Assembly: GCF_026672255.1 (NCBI RefSeq)
Contig: NZ_JAPOHA010000004.1
Span: 124,001 to 188,000 of the forward strand
Direction of reading: 5' to 3'
Length of the DNA: 64,000 bases
Source: Caproiciproducens galactitolivorans
GTDB lineage: Bacteria > Bacillota > Clostridia > Oscillospirales > Acutalibacteraceae
In this document: positions 8,091-16,268 of the stretch, piece after piece
Position numbering within the stretch: position 1 is the first letter of the stretch
How the letters are laid out: the number at the start of each line of letters is the position of its first letter
Translations under genes and position numbers: made by a program
The notes under the pieces: generated by a model
What the model was told of the DNA's origin: nothing
The model's database searches: none
Seen by the model: only the letters and a program-made list of their open reading frames with translations

Positions 8091-8126
8091 GCCTATAACA
8101 TGACATCATCAAGTCATATTATAGGC
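8091..8126. promoter_or_regulatory. Operator-like palindrome upstream of the WYL regulator
   Basis: GCCTATAACATGAC (8091-8104) and GTCATATTATAGGC (8113-8126) are inverted with 13 of 14 bp matching and an 8-nt spacer. It lies 24 bp before the WYL start and shares ATATGAC/GTCATAT with the palindrome at 7146-7175, as expected if one regulator binds both. Confidence 0.6.
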
Positions 8127-8353
8127 ATGTATTACCGGTGGTTTTGCCATAAAGAAAAGGGCCCAATTTGCTGCTGTTAACGGAATGGTATGCACCTAAG
8201 TTGCGGGGGGTTGTTTCTTTTAACGGCCTGATGATAACCTGAAATTCACGCGGGATACATTCCACATGAATCGTTGGGTAATCTATATATAAAGGCCTCG
8301 TTTTAAAACCGGCGGCGGGTGGCTGCAAAACGGAAGGAAACGGCGTAATCTTT

Positions 8354-10789
8354 ATGACTGCAAAACTGAACGAGTACAACCAAAAAAGGAATTTTGAACG
8401 GACCGGGGAACCGGAAGGTGAAACGGCAAATCACGAAGAACAGCTCCGGTTTGTCGTGCAGCACCATCTGGCCCGCAAAGATCATTATGATTTCCGCCTG
8501 GAATGGGACGGCGCCCTTTTAAGCTGGGCGGTTCCCAAGGGGCCTTCCTACAATACCCGCGACAAGCGGCTCGCCGTACAGGTGGAGGAGCACCCTCTGG
8601 AATACCGGAACTTTGAGGGAACAATCCCCAAAGGGGAATACGGCGGCGGAGTGGTCATGCTCTGGGATGAAGGCTATTGGGAACCCTATGCGGATGTGGA
8701 GGAAGGTCTCCGCCAGGGTTCGCTGAAGTTTGTTCTGAAAGGAAAAAGACTCAAAGGGAAATGGGCTTTGGTACGGATGAAGGCGAAAGCGGGCGAAACG
8801 AAAGACAACTGGCTTCTGCTCAAAGAAAAAGATGAGTACGCCCAAACGACCGACGGTATTTCCGAATTTATTACCAGTATCCGGACCGGACGCACCATGG
8901 AGGAAATTGAAAAAGGGGAAGATGAAAAAATTACGCGGAACCCTTTCAGCAAAGCCGACGTGCAGCTTGCCAAACTGGTAAATACGGTCCCCGAAGGCGA
9001 CGACTGGCTCTATGAGCTGAAATACGACGGCTACCGGATTCTCGCGTATCTTGAAGGCAGCAGCGCCCGGCTGATAACCCGGAACGGCAGTGACTATACC
9101 AACCGGTTTCAGAGCGTCGCCTCCTCCCTCCTTGATTGGGCCGCCGGAAGGGCAATGGTTCTGGACGGCGAAATGGTCGTTACGGACGCATCGGGCAAAA
9201 CAGATTTTCAGGCTCTGCAAAACTATATAAAAAATCCCACAGGCAAAAACCTCACCTATATCGTCTTCGACCTCCTTGCGCTGGACGGCGGAGACCTTCG
9301 GGAACGCCGCCTGAGCAAACGGAAAGAAACGCTTGAAGCGCTTATGAAAAATGCCCCGAAAAACCTCTGCTACAGTCAGCATGTCAGCGGAAACGGAAAG
9401 GAAAGTTTCGCCGCGGCCTGTAAGGCAGGGTTGGAGGGAATCGTGGGGAAAAAAGCCGATTCCGTCTACAGCGGGACAAGAAACGGCGATTGGGTTAAGC
9501 TGAAATGCGGAAAAAGGCAGGAATTCGTGATCGGAGGCTATACGCTTTCCGATAAGAAAACAAGCGGGGTAAGCTCCCTGCTTCTCGGCGTTTATGAAGG
9601 GGACGAACTGATCTATGCCGGACGCGCCGGAACCGGCCTGAGCGGGCGCGCCGTGAAAGAACTGGAAGTCGAATTTGAAAGCCGGAAGAGAACGGAGCCC
9701 CCCTTCAAACTTGCGCCCAAGCCCCGGTCGAATGAAAAAATTACCTGGCTTGAACCGGAACTGGTTGCGGAAATTCAATTTGCCGAATGGACCGAAGAGG
9801 ATTTATTAAGGCATGCAAGTTTCAAAGGCTTGCGGACGGATAAAAATCCCCGCGATATAAAACGGGAAAAGGCGGATGACAAAGTCCCCTCATCCGTTGA
9901 AGAAAGGGAGACGCAAATGGAAACAGACGGAAACAGCATTATCATTCAAGGAATCAGGATCACCAACCCGGATAAGGTTATGTTTGACGACCCCGCCATC
10001 ACAAAAGCGGACGTCATCCGTTATTATGAAAAGGTTTCGGAACGCATGCTGCCGTATGTGGGCCACCGGATTCTCAGCATTGTGCGCTGCCCCAAGGGAA
10101 TATCCCAAACCTGCTTTTATAAGAAGCATCCCGGCGCGGGCAGCAAAGGAGTCGTCACCATACCGGTCTCCAACAGCGACGGGGAAACGGAGGAGTATTT
10201 CTATCTTGAGAACGTATCCGGACTGATATCGGAAGCACAGATGGGTACGCTGGAATTCCATATCTGGGGAAGCCGTGTGGATGAGCTTGAAAAGCCGGAT
10301 ATGATGGTATTTGATCTGGACCCGGATGAAGGAATGGATTTAGGTACGGTGCGTCAGGGTGTAAAAGACATGAAAAGTATTCTGACCGAGCTTTCGCTGA
10401 ACTCGTATCTCAAGACCAGCGGCGGCAAAGGGTACCATATAGTCGTCCCTTTAACCCCGTCCGTTTCGTGGGATACGTTCCATGATTTCGCAAGGCGCGT
10501 CGCCGAAGTAATGGAGAAGAAGTGGCCCGACCGCTACACAAGCAACGTCCGAAAAGCCAAGCGGTCCAACAAGATTTTCATCGACTGGATTCGAAACGGC
10601 AGGGGTGCCACGAGCGTTGCCCCCTATTCGATCAGGGCACGAAAAGGAGCCGGAGTATCCATGCCCATCGCATGGGAGGAACTCGACACCGTCGCCCCCA
10701 ACGGCATCACAATGGCGGACGCCCTTAAGCGGATCGAAGGCAGCGACCCGTGGAAAGATTTTTTCCAAAACCGTCAGCTTCTGAAATAA
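8354..10789 (+). CDS. ligD: Multidomain ATP-dependent DNA ligase LigD (PE-Lig-Pol)
   Basis: 811 residues with three domains. The 3'-phosphoesterase spans about 30-155 (QHHLARKDHYDFRLEWDG, His80 in EEHPLEY). The ligase core spans about 200-500 with nucleotidyl Lys223 in ELKYDGYRI and motif VLDGEMVV. The archaeo-eukaryotic-primase-like polymerase spans about 530-811 with the metal-binding DLD at 654-656. The PE-Lig-Pol order is that of Pseudomonas LigD, not the mycobacterial order. It seals and processes ends in bacterial non-homologous end joining, normally with Ku. No ku gene lies in this window. The ribosome site is weak (GGAAGG about 17 nt before ATG), so the exact start is uncertain. Confidence 0.95.
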   Translation: MTAKLNEYNQKRNFERTGEPEGETANHEEQLRFVVQHHLARKDHYDFRLEWDGALLSWAVPKGPSYNTRDKRLAVQVEEHPLEYRNFEGTIPKGEYGGGVVMLWDEGYWEPYADVEEGLRQGSLKFVLKGKRLKGKWALVRMKAKAGETKDNWLLLKEKDEYAQTTDGISEFITSIRTGRTMEEIEKGEDEKITRNPFSKADVQLAKLVNTVPEGDDWLYELKYDGYRILAYLEGSSARLITRNGSDYTNRFQSVASSLLDWAAGRAMVLDGEMVVTDASGKTDFQALQNYIKNPTGKNLTYIVFDLLALDGGDLRERRLSKRKETLEALMKNAPKNLCYSQHVSGNGKESFAAACKAGLEGIVGKKADSVYSGTRNGDWVKLKCGKRQEFVIGGYTLSDKKTSGVSSLLLGVYEGDELIYAGRAGTGLSGRAVKELEVEFESRKRTEPPFKLAPKPRSNEKITWLEPELVAEIQFAEWTEEDLLRHASFKGLRTDKNPRDIKREKADDKVPSSVEERETQMETDGNSIIIQGIRITNPDKVMFDDPAITKADVIRYYEKVSERMLPYVGHRILSIVRCPKGISQTCFYKKHPGAGSKGVVTIPVSNSDGETEEYFYLENVSGLISEAQMGTLEFHIWGSRVDELEKPDMMVFDLDPDEGMDLGTVRQGVKDMKSILTELSLNSYLKTSGGKGYHIVVPLTPSVSWDTFHDFARRVAEVMEKKWPDRYTSNVRKAKRSNKIFIDWIRNGRGATSVAPYSIRARKGAGVSMPIAWEELDTVAPNGITMADALKRIEGSDPWKDFFQNRQLLK

Positions 10790-10940
10790 TCCCGCGGGTG
10801 CGAATCCCACTGCTTCCCCCGCGGGCGCAGCCCGTTCTGTGGCACTCAGCTAACCGCTGGGTGCCTTTGTCATATGGAGCTTATTTCGGCAGGTAAGAAC
10901 CCACCGGCGCAAATGCGGAGATATATACTGGCATTTATCC
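10790..10940 (+). repeat. Dispersed repeat copy C with ligD terminator
   Basis: Right after the ligD stop comes a diverged version of the A/B repeat: GCGGGTGCGAATCCCACTGC, then CGGGCGCAGCCCG and the hairpin GGCACTCAGC/GCTGGGTGCC (10841-10865). Then comes AAGAACCCACCGGCGCAAAT, close to the stretch at 5197-5225. The unit order differs from copy A, as if permuted. Confidence 0.55.
10841..10869 (+). terminator. Terminator after ligD
   Basis: 10-bp stem (10841-10850 with 10856-10865, one G-U pair) and TTTGT tail, 51 nt downstream of the ligD stop. Confidence 0.6.
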
Positions 10941-11066
10941 TTAAAAGCGGAAGCTGCACGGCATGCGGACATCTTTAAGCGAAAAGGTTCCTGTTGTCGT
11001 TTTATTCCATAACCGGGAATCTTTTTTGTACCGTCCGACAAATTTGGAAGTAACGAAAAAAATAAT
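10941..11066. other. Rest of the ligD-osmC intergenic region
   Basis: The 373-bp gap after ligD holds repeat copy C, then this AT-rich stretch with no gene or clear signal, then the osmC promoter and palindrome. Confidence 0.4.
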
Positions 11067-11109
11067 TAGTTAGCTATCTATTGTTTTTCGAAAATTTTTA
11101 TGCTAAACT
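11067..11109 (+). promoter_or_regulatory. Promoter of the osmC-lpd-lplA operon with a MarR-like palindrome
   Basis: TTGTTT (11081-11086), 17 nt and TAAACT (11104-11109) form the promoter. Directly upstream, TAGTTAGCTATCTA (11067-11080) is a 14-bp palindrome with one mismatch pair. A MarR regulator is encoded at the other end of the cluster and is the obvious candidate to bind it; that is inference. Confidence 0.55.
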
Positions 11110-11162
11110 CATATCATAGGAAATCCCGTAGATAATATGATTAAAAAAGAGGAGATGCGCAT

Positions 11163-11603
11163 ATGTTAACTACATTTAAGGCTGCTGCCAAAAAGTGCCC
11201 CGAAGGGCTCAAAGTCGAAACAAACGCGAGAGGTTTTAAGATCGTTTTAGACGAACCGGAGGAAATGGGCGGAACCAACACCGGCATGAATCCGGTAGAG
11301 GCAATTCTGTGTTCCCTGGGCGCATGCCAGTCAATCGTTGCCAGCGCTTTTGCCGAAATGCAGGGCTTTTCGTTTGAGGAATTCCATGTTGAACTGGAAG
11401 GGGATCTGGACCCGGACGGGTTCATGGGTCTTGCTGACGTGAGAAACGGGTTCCAGGAAATTCGCTTTACCATGTACTTCAAGACAAAAGAAAGCCAGGA
11501 AAAGGCCGAAGCTTTCGCAGATTTCATTCAAAAGAGATGTCCTGTTGAAGACTGCCTCGTAAACGGCGTAAAGTTCGTCCGGGCCGGCGTTGTCAGAGAA
11601 TAA
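11163..11603 (+). CDS. OsmC/Ohr family protein
   Basis: 146 residues. The family fold is clear: GGTNTGMNPVEAILCSLGAC, with the peroxidatic-type Cys55, and a second conserved cysteine region RCPVEDCL (Cys126, Cys131). OsmC/Ohr proteins reduce organic hydroperoxides with a pair of cysteines, and Ohr is known to be re-reduced by lipoyl groups and dihydrolipoyl dehydrogenase. Here the next genes encode exactly such a lipoyl-domain dehydrogenase and a lipoate ligase. RBS GAGGAG precedes the ATG. Which Cys pair acts is not certain; some OsmC-family members have no proven peroxidase activity. Confidence 0.88.
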   Translation: MLTTFKAAAKKCPEGLKVETNARGFKIVLDEPEEMGGTNTGMNPVEAILCSLGACQSIVASAFAEMQGFSFEEFHVELEGDLDPDGFMGLADVRNGFQEIRFTMYFKTKESQEKAEAFADFIQKRCPVEDCLVNGVKFVRAGVVRE

Positions 11604-11660
11604 AAAATTCGCGAAGGGGCTGCAAACGCAGCTCTTTCTGATTTTAAAGGAGGCTGGATC

Positions 11661-13334
11661 GTGGAGATTAAAATGTCTTTAATTCCCGGAAACAAAACGG
11701 GCAAGGTCGGGAAGATCAGCGTGAAACCCGGGGACAGCGTACAGGCGGGGGATATTCTGGCAAACGTGGAAACCGGGAAAGGGAACCGCCCCGTCAAGGC
11801 TCCCGAATCGGGAACCGTTACGAAAATAGTGTGCGGGGAAGGCGGCGAAGTTACAACCGGGCAAGTCCTTTTTGAACTGGACGCCGCCCAGCCCGAAACC
11901 GTACAACAGGCGGAAGCTCCGTCTGAGGCAAAGAAAGCCACCGATTTGGAAACCGAGCTTCTGATTATCGGCGCGGGCCCGGGCGGATATGTCGCCGCCA
12001 TTTACGCGGCGAAAAAAGGGATAAAGACCACCCTGGTGGAAAAAGAGGAGCTCGGCGGCACCTGCCTGAACGTCGGCTGTATCCCAACCAAGGCGCTTAT
12101 AAAATCCTCGGAAATCTGCCGGAACGTACGCAGTTCGGCGGAATTCGGCATTGTAACGGACGGCGCCCCGCGCGTGGATATGGCGCAGGTCATCCGGCGC
12201 AAAGACGCGGTCCGGGAAAAGCTGGTTTCCGGCATTGCCGCTCTGCTGGAGGGGAACGGCGTTCAGGTTCTTCACGGCAGCGCGTCTTTTCTGTCCGAAA
12301 ACAAGGTTTCCGTGGAAGGAAAGGAAAATTACACCGTTTCCGCGCGGGACATCATCATTGCCACGGGGTCAAAAATTTCAAGAGTGAAAATTCCCGGAAT
12401 CGATCTTCCGGTCGTCATGAACAGCACGAAAGCTCTTTCCTGTACGGAACTGCCGAAATCCATCACCATCATCGGCGGGGGCGTTATCGGCATGGAATTT
12501 GCTTTCCTGTACAATAATCTGGGCGTTAAAGTCCATGTCGTTGAATTTCTGGACTCCCTGCTCGCCATGCTGGACAAAGATATTTCGGAAAGCATCCGGG
12601 ATTCGGCGGAAAAAGCGGGAATTTGTATCCATACCGGTTCGAAGGTAATGAAAATTCAGGAATCGGACGACGGGCAGGCCATTATCACCTACGAAGGCAA
12701 AAGCGGAGAAGGGGTTCTGGTCAGCGATAAAGTTCTGGTGGCCATTGGAAGGGAACCGAACCTCGACGGCCTTGCGATCGAAAAATCCGGCGTGCAGCTG
12801 CGGGGCAAAGGAATCGACGTGGACGCCCACATGCGTACAAATGTGGAACATATCTATGCCATCGGCGACGTAACAAACATCCTCCAGCTCGCCCATGTTG
12901 CTTCCCATCAGGGCATGGCGGCCGTAGACAACATTTCGGGGAAATCCGTATCGGTGGACTATTCCGCGATTCCCAACGTGGTTTTTACAAGCCCGGAGAT
13001 TTCCAGCGTCGGCCTGACGGAAGAAGGATGCCAAAAACAGGGCATGGATTGCAGCGTAAGCACGATCTCCTATTCCAGCAACGGAAAGGCGCTTACCATG
13101 AACGAACCGGAAGGGTTTATTAAAATCGTACGGGACAACGCGACCCGCCGCATTGTGGGCGGTTCGATCATCGGCGCGGACGCCTCCTCCCTGGTCAGCG
13201 TTCTCACGCTTGCCATTTCAAACGGGATGACCGACCGGCAAATCGCGGAAACGGTTTTCGCCCATCCGACCACCGCGGAAATCATACACGAAGCCGCGCT
13301 CGGATTCGGGGTTGGAGCGATTCATCAGCTATGA
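11661..13334 (+). CDS. lpdA: Dihydrolipoyl dehydrogenase with N-terminal lipoyl domain
   Basis: 557 residues. An N-terminal biotinyl/lipoyl domain (about 1-75) has the modifiable Lys40 in VETGKGN. A linker follows, then the FAD/NAD pyridine-nucleotide disulfide oxidoreductase: FAD site IIGAGPGGYVAA at about 102, redox pair Cys135/Cys140 in GGTCLNVGCIPTK, NAD site IIGGGVIGMEFA, and the C-terminal HPTTAEIIHE dimer motif with catalytic His-Glu. It oxidises dihydrolipoyl groups with NAD. No E1, E2 or glycine-cleavage gene is adjacent, so its lipoyl partner may be its own domain or a distant complex. Start is GTG 11661, 7 nt after AAAGGAGG. It overlaps lplA by 4 nt. Confidence 0.93.
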   Translation: MEIKMSLIPGNKTGKVGKISVKPGDSVQAGDILANVETGKGNRPVKAPESGTVTKIVCGEGGEVTTGQVLFELDAAQPETVQQAEAPSEAKKATDLETELLIIGAGPGGYVAAIYAAKKGIKTTLVEKEELGGTCLNVGCIPTKALIKSSEICRNVRSSAEFGIVTDGAPRVDMAQVIRRKDAVREKLVSGIAALLEGNGVQVLHGSASFLSENKVSVEGKENYTVSARDIIIATGSKISRVKIPGIDLPVVMNSTKALSCTELPKSITIIGGGVIGMEFAFLYNNLGVKVHVVEFLDSLLAMLDKDISESIRDSAEKAGICIHTGSKVMKIQESDDGQAIITYEGKSGEGVLVSDKVLVAIGREPNLDGLAIEKSGVQLRGKGIDVDAHMRTNVEHIYAIGDVTNILQLAHVASHQGMAAVDNISGKSVSVDYSAIPNVVFTSPEISSVGLTEEGCQKQGMDCSVSTISYSSNGKALTMNEPEGFIKIVRDNATRRIVGGSIIGADASSLVSVLTLAISNGMTDRQIAETVFAHPTTAEIIHEAALGFGVGAIHQL

Positions 13335-14263
13335 GCCGGATTTACATTTCAGCGGAAACCGACCCTTACTTCAATGTTGCGGCGGAATATCAGCTATTGA
13401 AAGACACCGCCGGGGGAACCTCCCTGTTTTTATGGAGGAACAAGCCGTCCGTTATTTTCGGGCGGAACCAGAATGTTTTTGCCGAATGCGACGAAAAGCT
13501 CCTGAAAAAATACGGCGTTCTGCCGGTCCGGCGCTTTTCCGGAGGGGGCGCGGTATTTCATGATCTGGGGAATGTGAACTTCACGTTTCTGTCGAAGGAA
13601 CAGGATGCGGATACCGATCGATACCGGAAGGTTCTTCGGCACGCCGTTTCTTCCCTCGGCATTTCCTGCACATTCGGCGGCAGGAACGACCTTCTGGCCG
13701 AAGGGAAAAAATTTTCCGGGCAGGCTTATTATGCCGAATGGGGAAATCTTCTCTACCACGGAACCGTTATGGTAAACGTAGACCTTGACCTGCTCTCCGC
13801 CGTGCTGAAGCCGTCCTTTCTGAAACTGCGTTCCAAAGGGATCGATTCCGTGCGAAGCCGCGTAGTCAACCTGTCGCAAATCGACGCGAGAATTACGCCG
13901 GAGCGCGTACAGGAAGCCCTGATGATCGCGTTTGCGGCGGAATACGGGGCGGAAAGGCCGGTATCCCGTATTGACCGCCGCAGTATGCAGCCGTCCGTTT
14001 ATGAAAAAATCAGAAAGGACGACTGGATTTACGGCGAGTCCCCGGATTTTGACGTCCGTTTCGAAAAGAAGCTGTCCTTCGGGAATGTAACCGTTTTCGC
14101 AGATATCTCCGGCGGAAAGGTCTCCCGCGCCAAAATTTATACGGACAGCCTTGCCGCCCTTGATTTTTCCCCGTGTGAAAAGTCGCTGGCGGGGCTGTTG
14201 TTCCGCGAGGACGCGCTGGTTGCCACAATTGAGAATTTTGTTCAAAACAAGGCTGGATTTTAG
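13331..14263 (+). CDS. lplA: Lipoate--protein ligase A
   Basis: 310 residues. The LplA/BPL fold motif RRFSGGGAVFHDLGN (67-81) and the catalytic Lys127 in GKKFSGQAYY are present, with HGTVMV following and a C-terminal accessory domain. It activates free lipoate with ATP and attaches it to a lipoyl-domain lysine, here most simply Lys40 of the upstream dehydrogenase. The ATG overlaps the dehydrogenase stop (ATGA at 13331-13334), so the two are translationally coupled. Confidence 0.93.
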   Translation: MSRIYISAETDPYFNVAAEYQLLKDTAGGTSLFLWRNKPSVIFGRNQNVFAECDEKLLKKYGVLPVRRFSGGGAVFHDLGNVNFTFLSKEQDADTDRYRKVLRHAVSSLGISCTFGGRNDLLAEGKKFSGQAYYAEWGNLLYHGTVMVNVDLDLLSAVLKPSFLKLRSKGIDSVRSRVVNLSQIDARITPERVQEALMIAFAAEYGAERPVSRIDRRSMQPSVYEKIRKDDWIYGESPDFDVRFEKKLSFGNVTVFADISGGKVSRAKIYTDSLAALDFSPCEKSLAGLLFREDALVATIENFVQNKAGF

Positions 14264-14284
14264 GCCAAAGAAACGGTATCCCAT

Positions 14285-14313
14285 TTGGAAAGTAAGGGAA
14301 AGTATGGTATAAT
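14285..14313 (+). promoter_or_regulatory. Promoter of the MarR regulator
   Basis: TTGGAA (14285-14290), 17-nt spacer, TATAAT (14308-14313). The MarR gene can thus be expressed separately from the lplA operon. Confidence 0.7.
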
Positions 14314-14344
14314 AATAAAAATGTTTCTTGTAGGGGACTTGCAG

Positions 14345-14794
14345 GTGAATGAGATGTTCAATTTAGACGATTGCCTCGCCTTTATAACCAGCCAAAGCGC
14401 GAAAATCTTTGCCGAATCGATGGAGCAGAAATTCCGGCCGTATAACATTACAAGGACCCAGTGGATCGCCATGTATTATATTGCGACGGGCGAGTCGATC
14501 ACGCAGCGGGAACTGGCCGACAAAATGTCCGTAAAAGGTCCCACCGTGGTGCGGCTGCTTCAAAAATTAGAACAGGACGGCCTTTTGGTTCGTTCCGGCA
14601 TTGATTCCGACAAGCGGGTTAAGCAGTTGGTACTTACGGAAAAGGGCACCCGCCTTTACCGCAGTTTGCTTCCTGTTGCGGAAAAATTTAAAAACGACAC
14701 CATCGCGGGAATCAGCGAGGAAAATCTGCAAATTTTAAAAGATGCGCTCGATACAATGGTGAAAAACGCGCAGGAGAAAGAGCCGGAGGATTAA
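14345..14794 (+). CDS. MarR family transcriptional regulator
   Basis: 149 residues from GTG 14345, which has AGGGGA 7 nt upstream; longer in-frame starts would include the promoter. The winged HTH is clear (ITQRELADKMSVKGPTVVRL, then LEQDGLLVRSGIDSDKRVKQLVLTEKG). Its N-terminal helix has no cysteine resembling the OhrR redox sensor. It follows the osmC-lpd-lplA operon and is the likely regulator of it, with a candidate operator at 11067-11080. Ligand unknown. Confidence 0.88.
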   Translation: MNEMFNLDDCLAFITSQSAKIFAESMEQKFRPYNITRTQWIAMYYIATGESITQRELADKMSVKGPTVVRLLQKLEQDGLLVRSGIDSDKRVKQLVLTEKGTRLYRSLLPVAEKFKNDTIAGISEENLQILKDALDTMVKNAQEKEPED

Positions 14795-14875
14795 CATCCC
14801 GTTTCCTTACATAAACCTTGTTCGCAGCGAAACAACTGCAAAAGTATGTTATTTTGCATGAAAAGAAACAACACA

Positions 14876-14907
14876 AAAGCACTGTCCGTCCGGGCGGTGC
14901 TTTTTTT
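14876..14907 (+). terminator. Terminator after the MarR gene
   Basis: 13-bp stem with two G-U pairs (14876-14888 and 14891-14903) and a run of seven T. The rest of the 317-bp gap to the next gene holds a possible TATAAT at 15053-15058 and nothing else recognisable. Confidence 0.8.
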
Positions 14908-15111
14908 GTGGCGGTAACCGACAGCATTGCGGAAAATAAAAAAAGAATTTTTAAAGACAGCCGCCGGTCTGGCCGAACCGGATTCTTTTATAATTCCCAT
15001 AAATAATCTTATATTTTGCATATTTGAAATATTTTCCCTTGCCTCAGACCGATATAATAGAAAGAGAATCATTTTGTCAACCAAAAATCAAGAAACATGG
15101 AGGACGTTAAA

Positions 15112-15981
15112 ATGCAGAAAACATTAAAAATCGGATGCGCAGAAGGAATTGTGGATACTTTTGGCGGAGAACTGATCTCTTATAAAAATGGTGGAAAAGA
15201 ATATATCTGGACGGGCGACCCGAAATACTGGAGCGGGCATGCTCCGATTCTCTTTCCGTTTGTCAGCGCGCTGAAAGACGGGAAAGTTTTGTTTGACGGA
15301 AAAAGCTACTCCATGGCGGGGAAACATGGATTTGCGCGGAAAAGTCAGTTTGAACTGACGGAGTGCACGGATACAAAGGCCGTTTTCACACTGGTCTCCA
15401 ATGACGTGACAAAGGCGCAGTACCCGTATGACTTTGTTCTTGCCGTTACGCATGAAATTTCCGACGCCGGGTACAAGACCACCTATTCGGTAAAAAACAC
15501 GGGAAACGGCGCTATGCAGTTTTGCATCGGCGGACACGCCGGTTTTTGCGTTGACGGTTCGGCGGAAGATTATGAGCTGAAATTCGAGAAAGCGGAAGAC
15601 CTCAACCTTTACTATACGGACGCCAACAGCCTGTTCAGCGAAAATTACAAATTTAAAAAACGCCTCGAATCCGACACCTTCCCGATCGTTTACAGCGACT
15701 TTGACGTTGACGCGCTCATTGCAAAGGATATCAAGAGCCGCAAAGTAAAGCTCGTAAAGAAAAACGACGGGACGGGAATCGAATTTGATTTTAACGGCTT
15801 TGAGGTTCTCGTATTGTGGACGCCGCCGAAAAAGCAGGCGCCGTTTCTCTGCCTGGAACCGTGGAACGGGCTTCCGGCGCTGACGGACGAAAGCGGCCGT
15901 TTCGAGGACAAGCCTTACCGGATTGTGCTTCCGGCCGGTTCCGAATATTCCGTCGGATACAAAGTTTCAGTTATTAAATAA
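15112..15981 (+). CDS. Aldose 1-epimerase (galactose mutarotase)-like protein
   Basis: 289 residues of the galactose-mutarotase-like beta-sandwich, closest to the LacX/YeaD-type branch. Visible pieces are GGELISYKNGGKEYIWTGDP, SGHAPILFPFVS, the His of KHGFAR, and FLCLEPWNGLPALTDE with the conserved Glu-Pro-Trp. These proteins interconvert anomers of sugars or sugar phosphates; the specific sugar is not evident. ATG 15112 is preferred to 15097 because TGGAGGA lies 7 nt before it. A TATAAT at 15053 suggests its own promoter; it is monocistronic, with a terminator at 16094-16126. Confidence 0.85.
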   Translation: MQKTLKIGCAEGIVDTFGGELISYKNGGKEYIWTGDPKYWSGHAPILFPFVSALKDGKVLFDGKSYSMAGKHGFARKSQFELTECTDTKAVFTLVSNDVTKAQYPYDFVLAVTHEISDAGYKTTYSVKNTGNGAMQFCIGGHAGFCVDGSAEDYELKFEKAEDLNLYYTDANSLFSENYKFKKRLESDTFPIVYSDFDVDALIAKDIKSRKVKLVKKNDGTGIEFDFNGFEVLVLWTPPKKQAPFLCLEPWNGLPALTDESGRFEDKPYRIVLPAGSEYSVGYKVSVIK

Positions 15982-16093
15982 AAAAGATTTTAATCAGCCA
16001 AAATTTTAAATTTCAATCGAAACAGCATACGGAGCATAACGCTCCAAGGAAATTACATATAACGCATGTAGAGAATTGATCAATTTATTCAAA

Positions 16094-16126
16094 AAACGCC
16101 GTTCGAAAGAGCGGCGTTTCTTTTTT
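16094..16126 (+). terminator. Terminator after the epimerase homologue
   Basis: 11-bp stem AAACGCCGTTC / GAGCGGCGTTT with a GAAA tetraloop, followed by a T-rich tail. Confidence 0.85.
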
Positions 16127-16268
16127 GCACTTTTGCCGAAGGAATACAGCGGGACGGAAATGGACAACCTATTTTATACGCAATTTATTTTACACAAAAC
16201 CAACGAACAGCCATCTTATGTCTCGGATTTTGGAATGGACGGTTCGTTTTTTAAAGGAGATGTTTCCA

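Noticed and set aside
8119-8379. 86-codon minus-strand frame between the WYL regulator and ligD
   Set aside because: Covers the operator region and the start of ligD; no ribosome site or homology signature.
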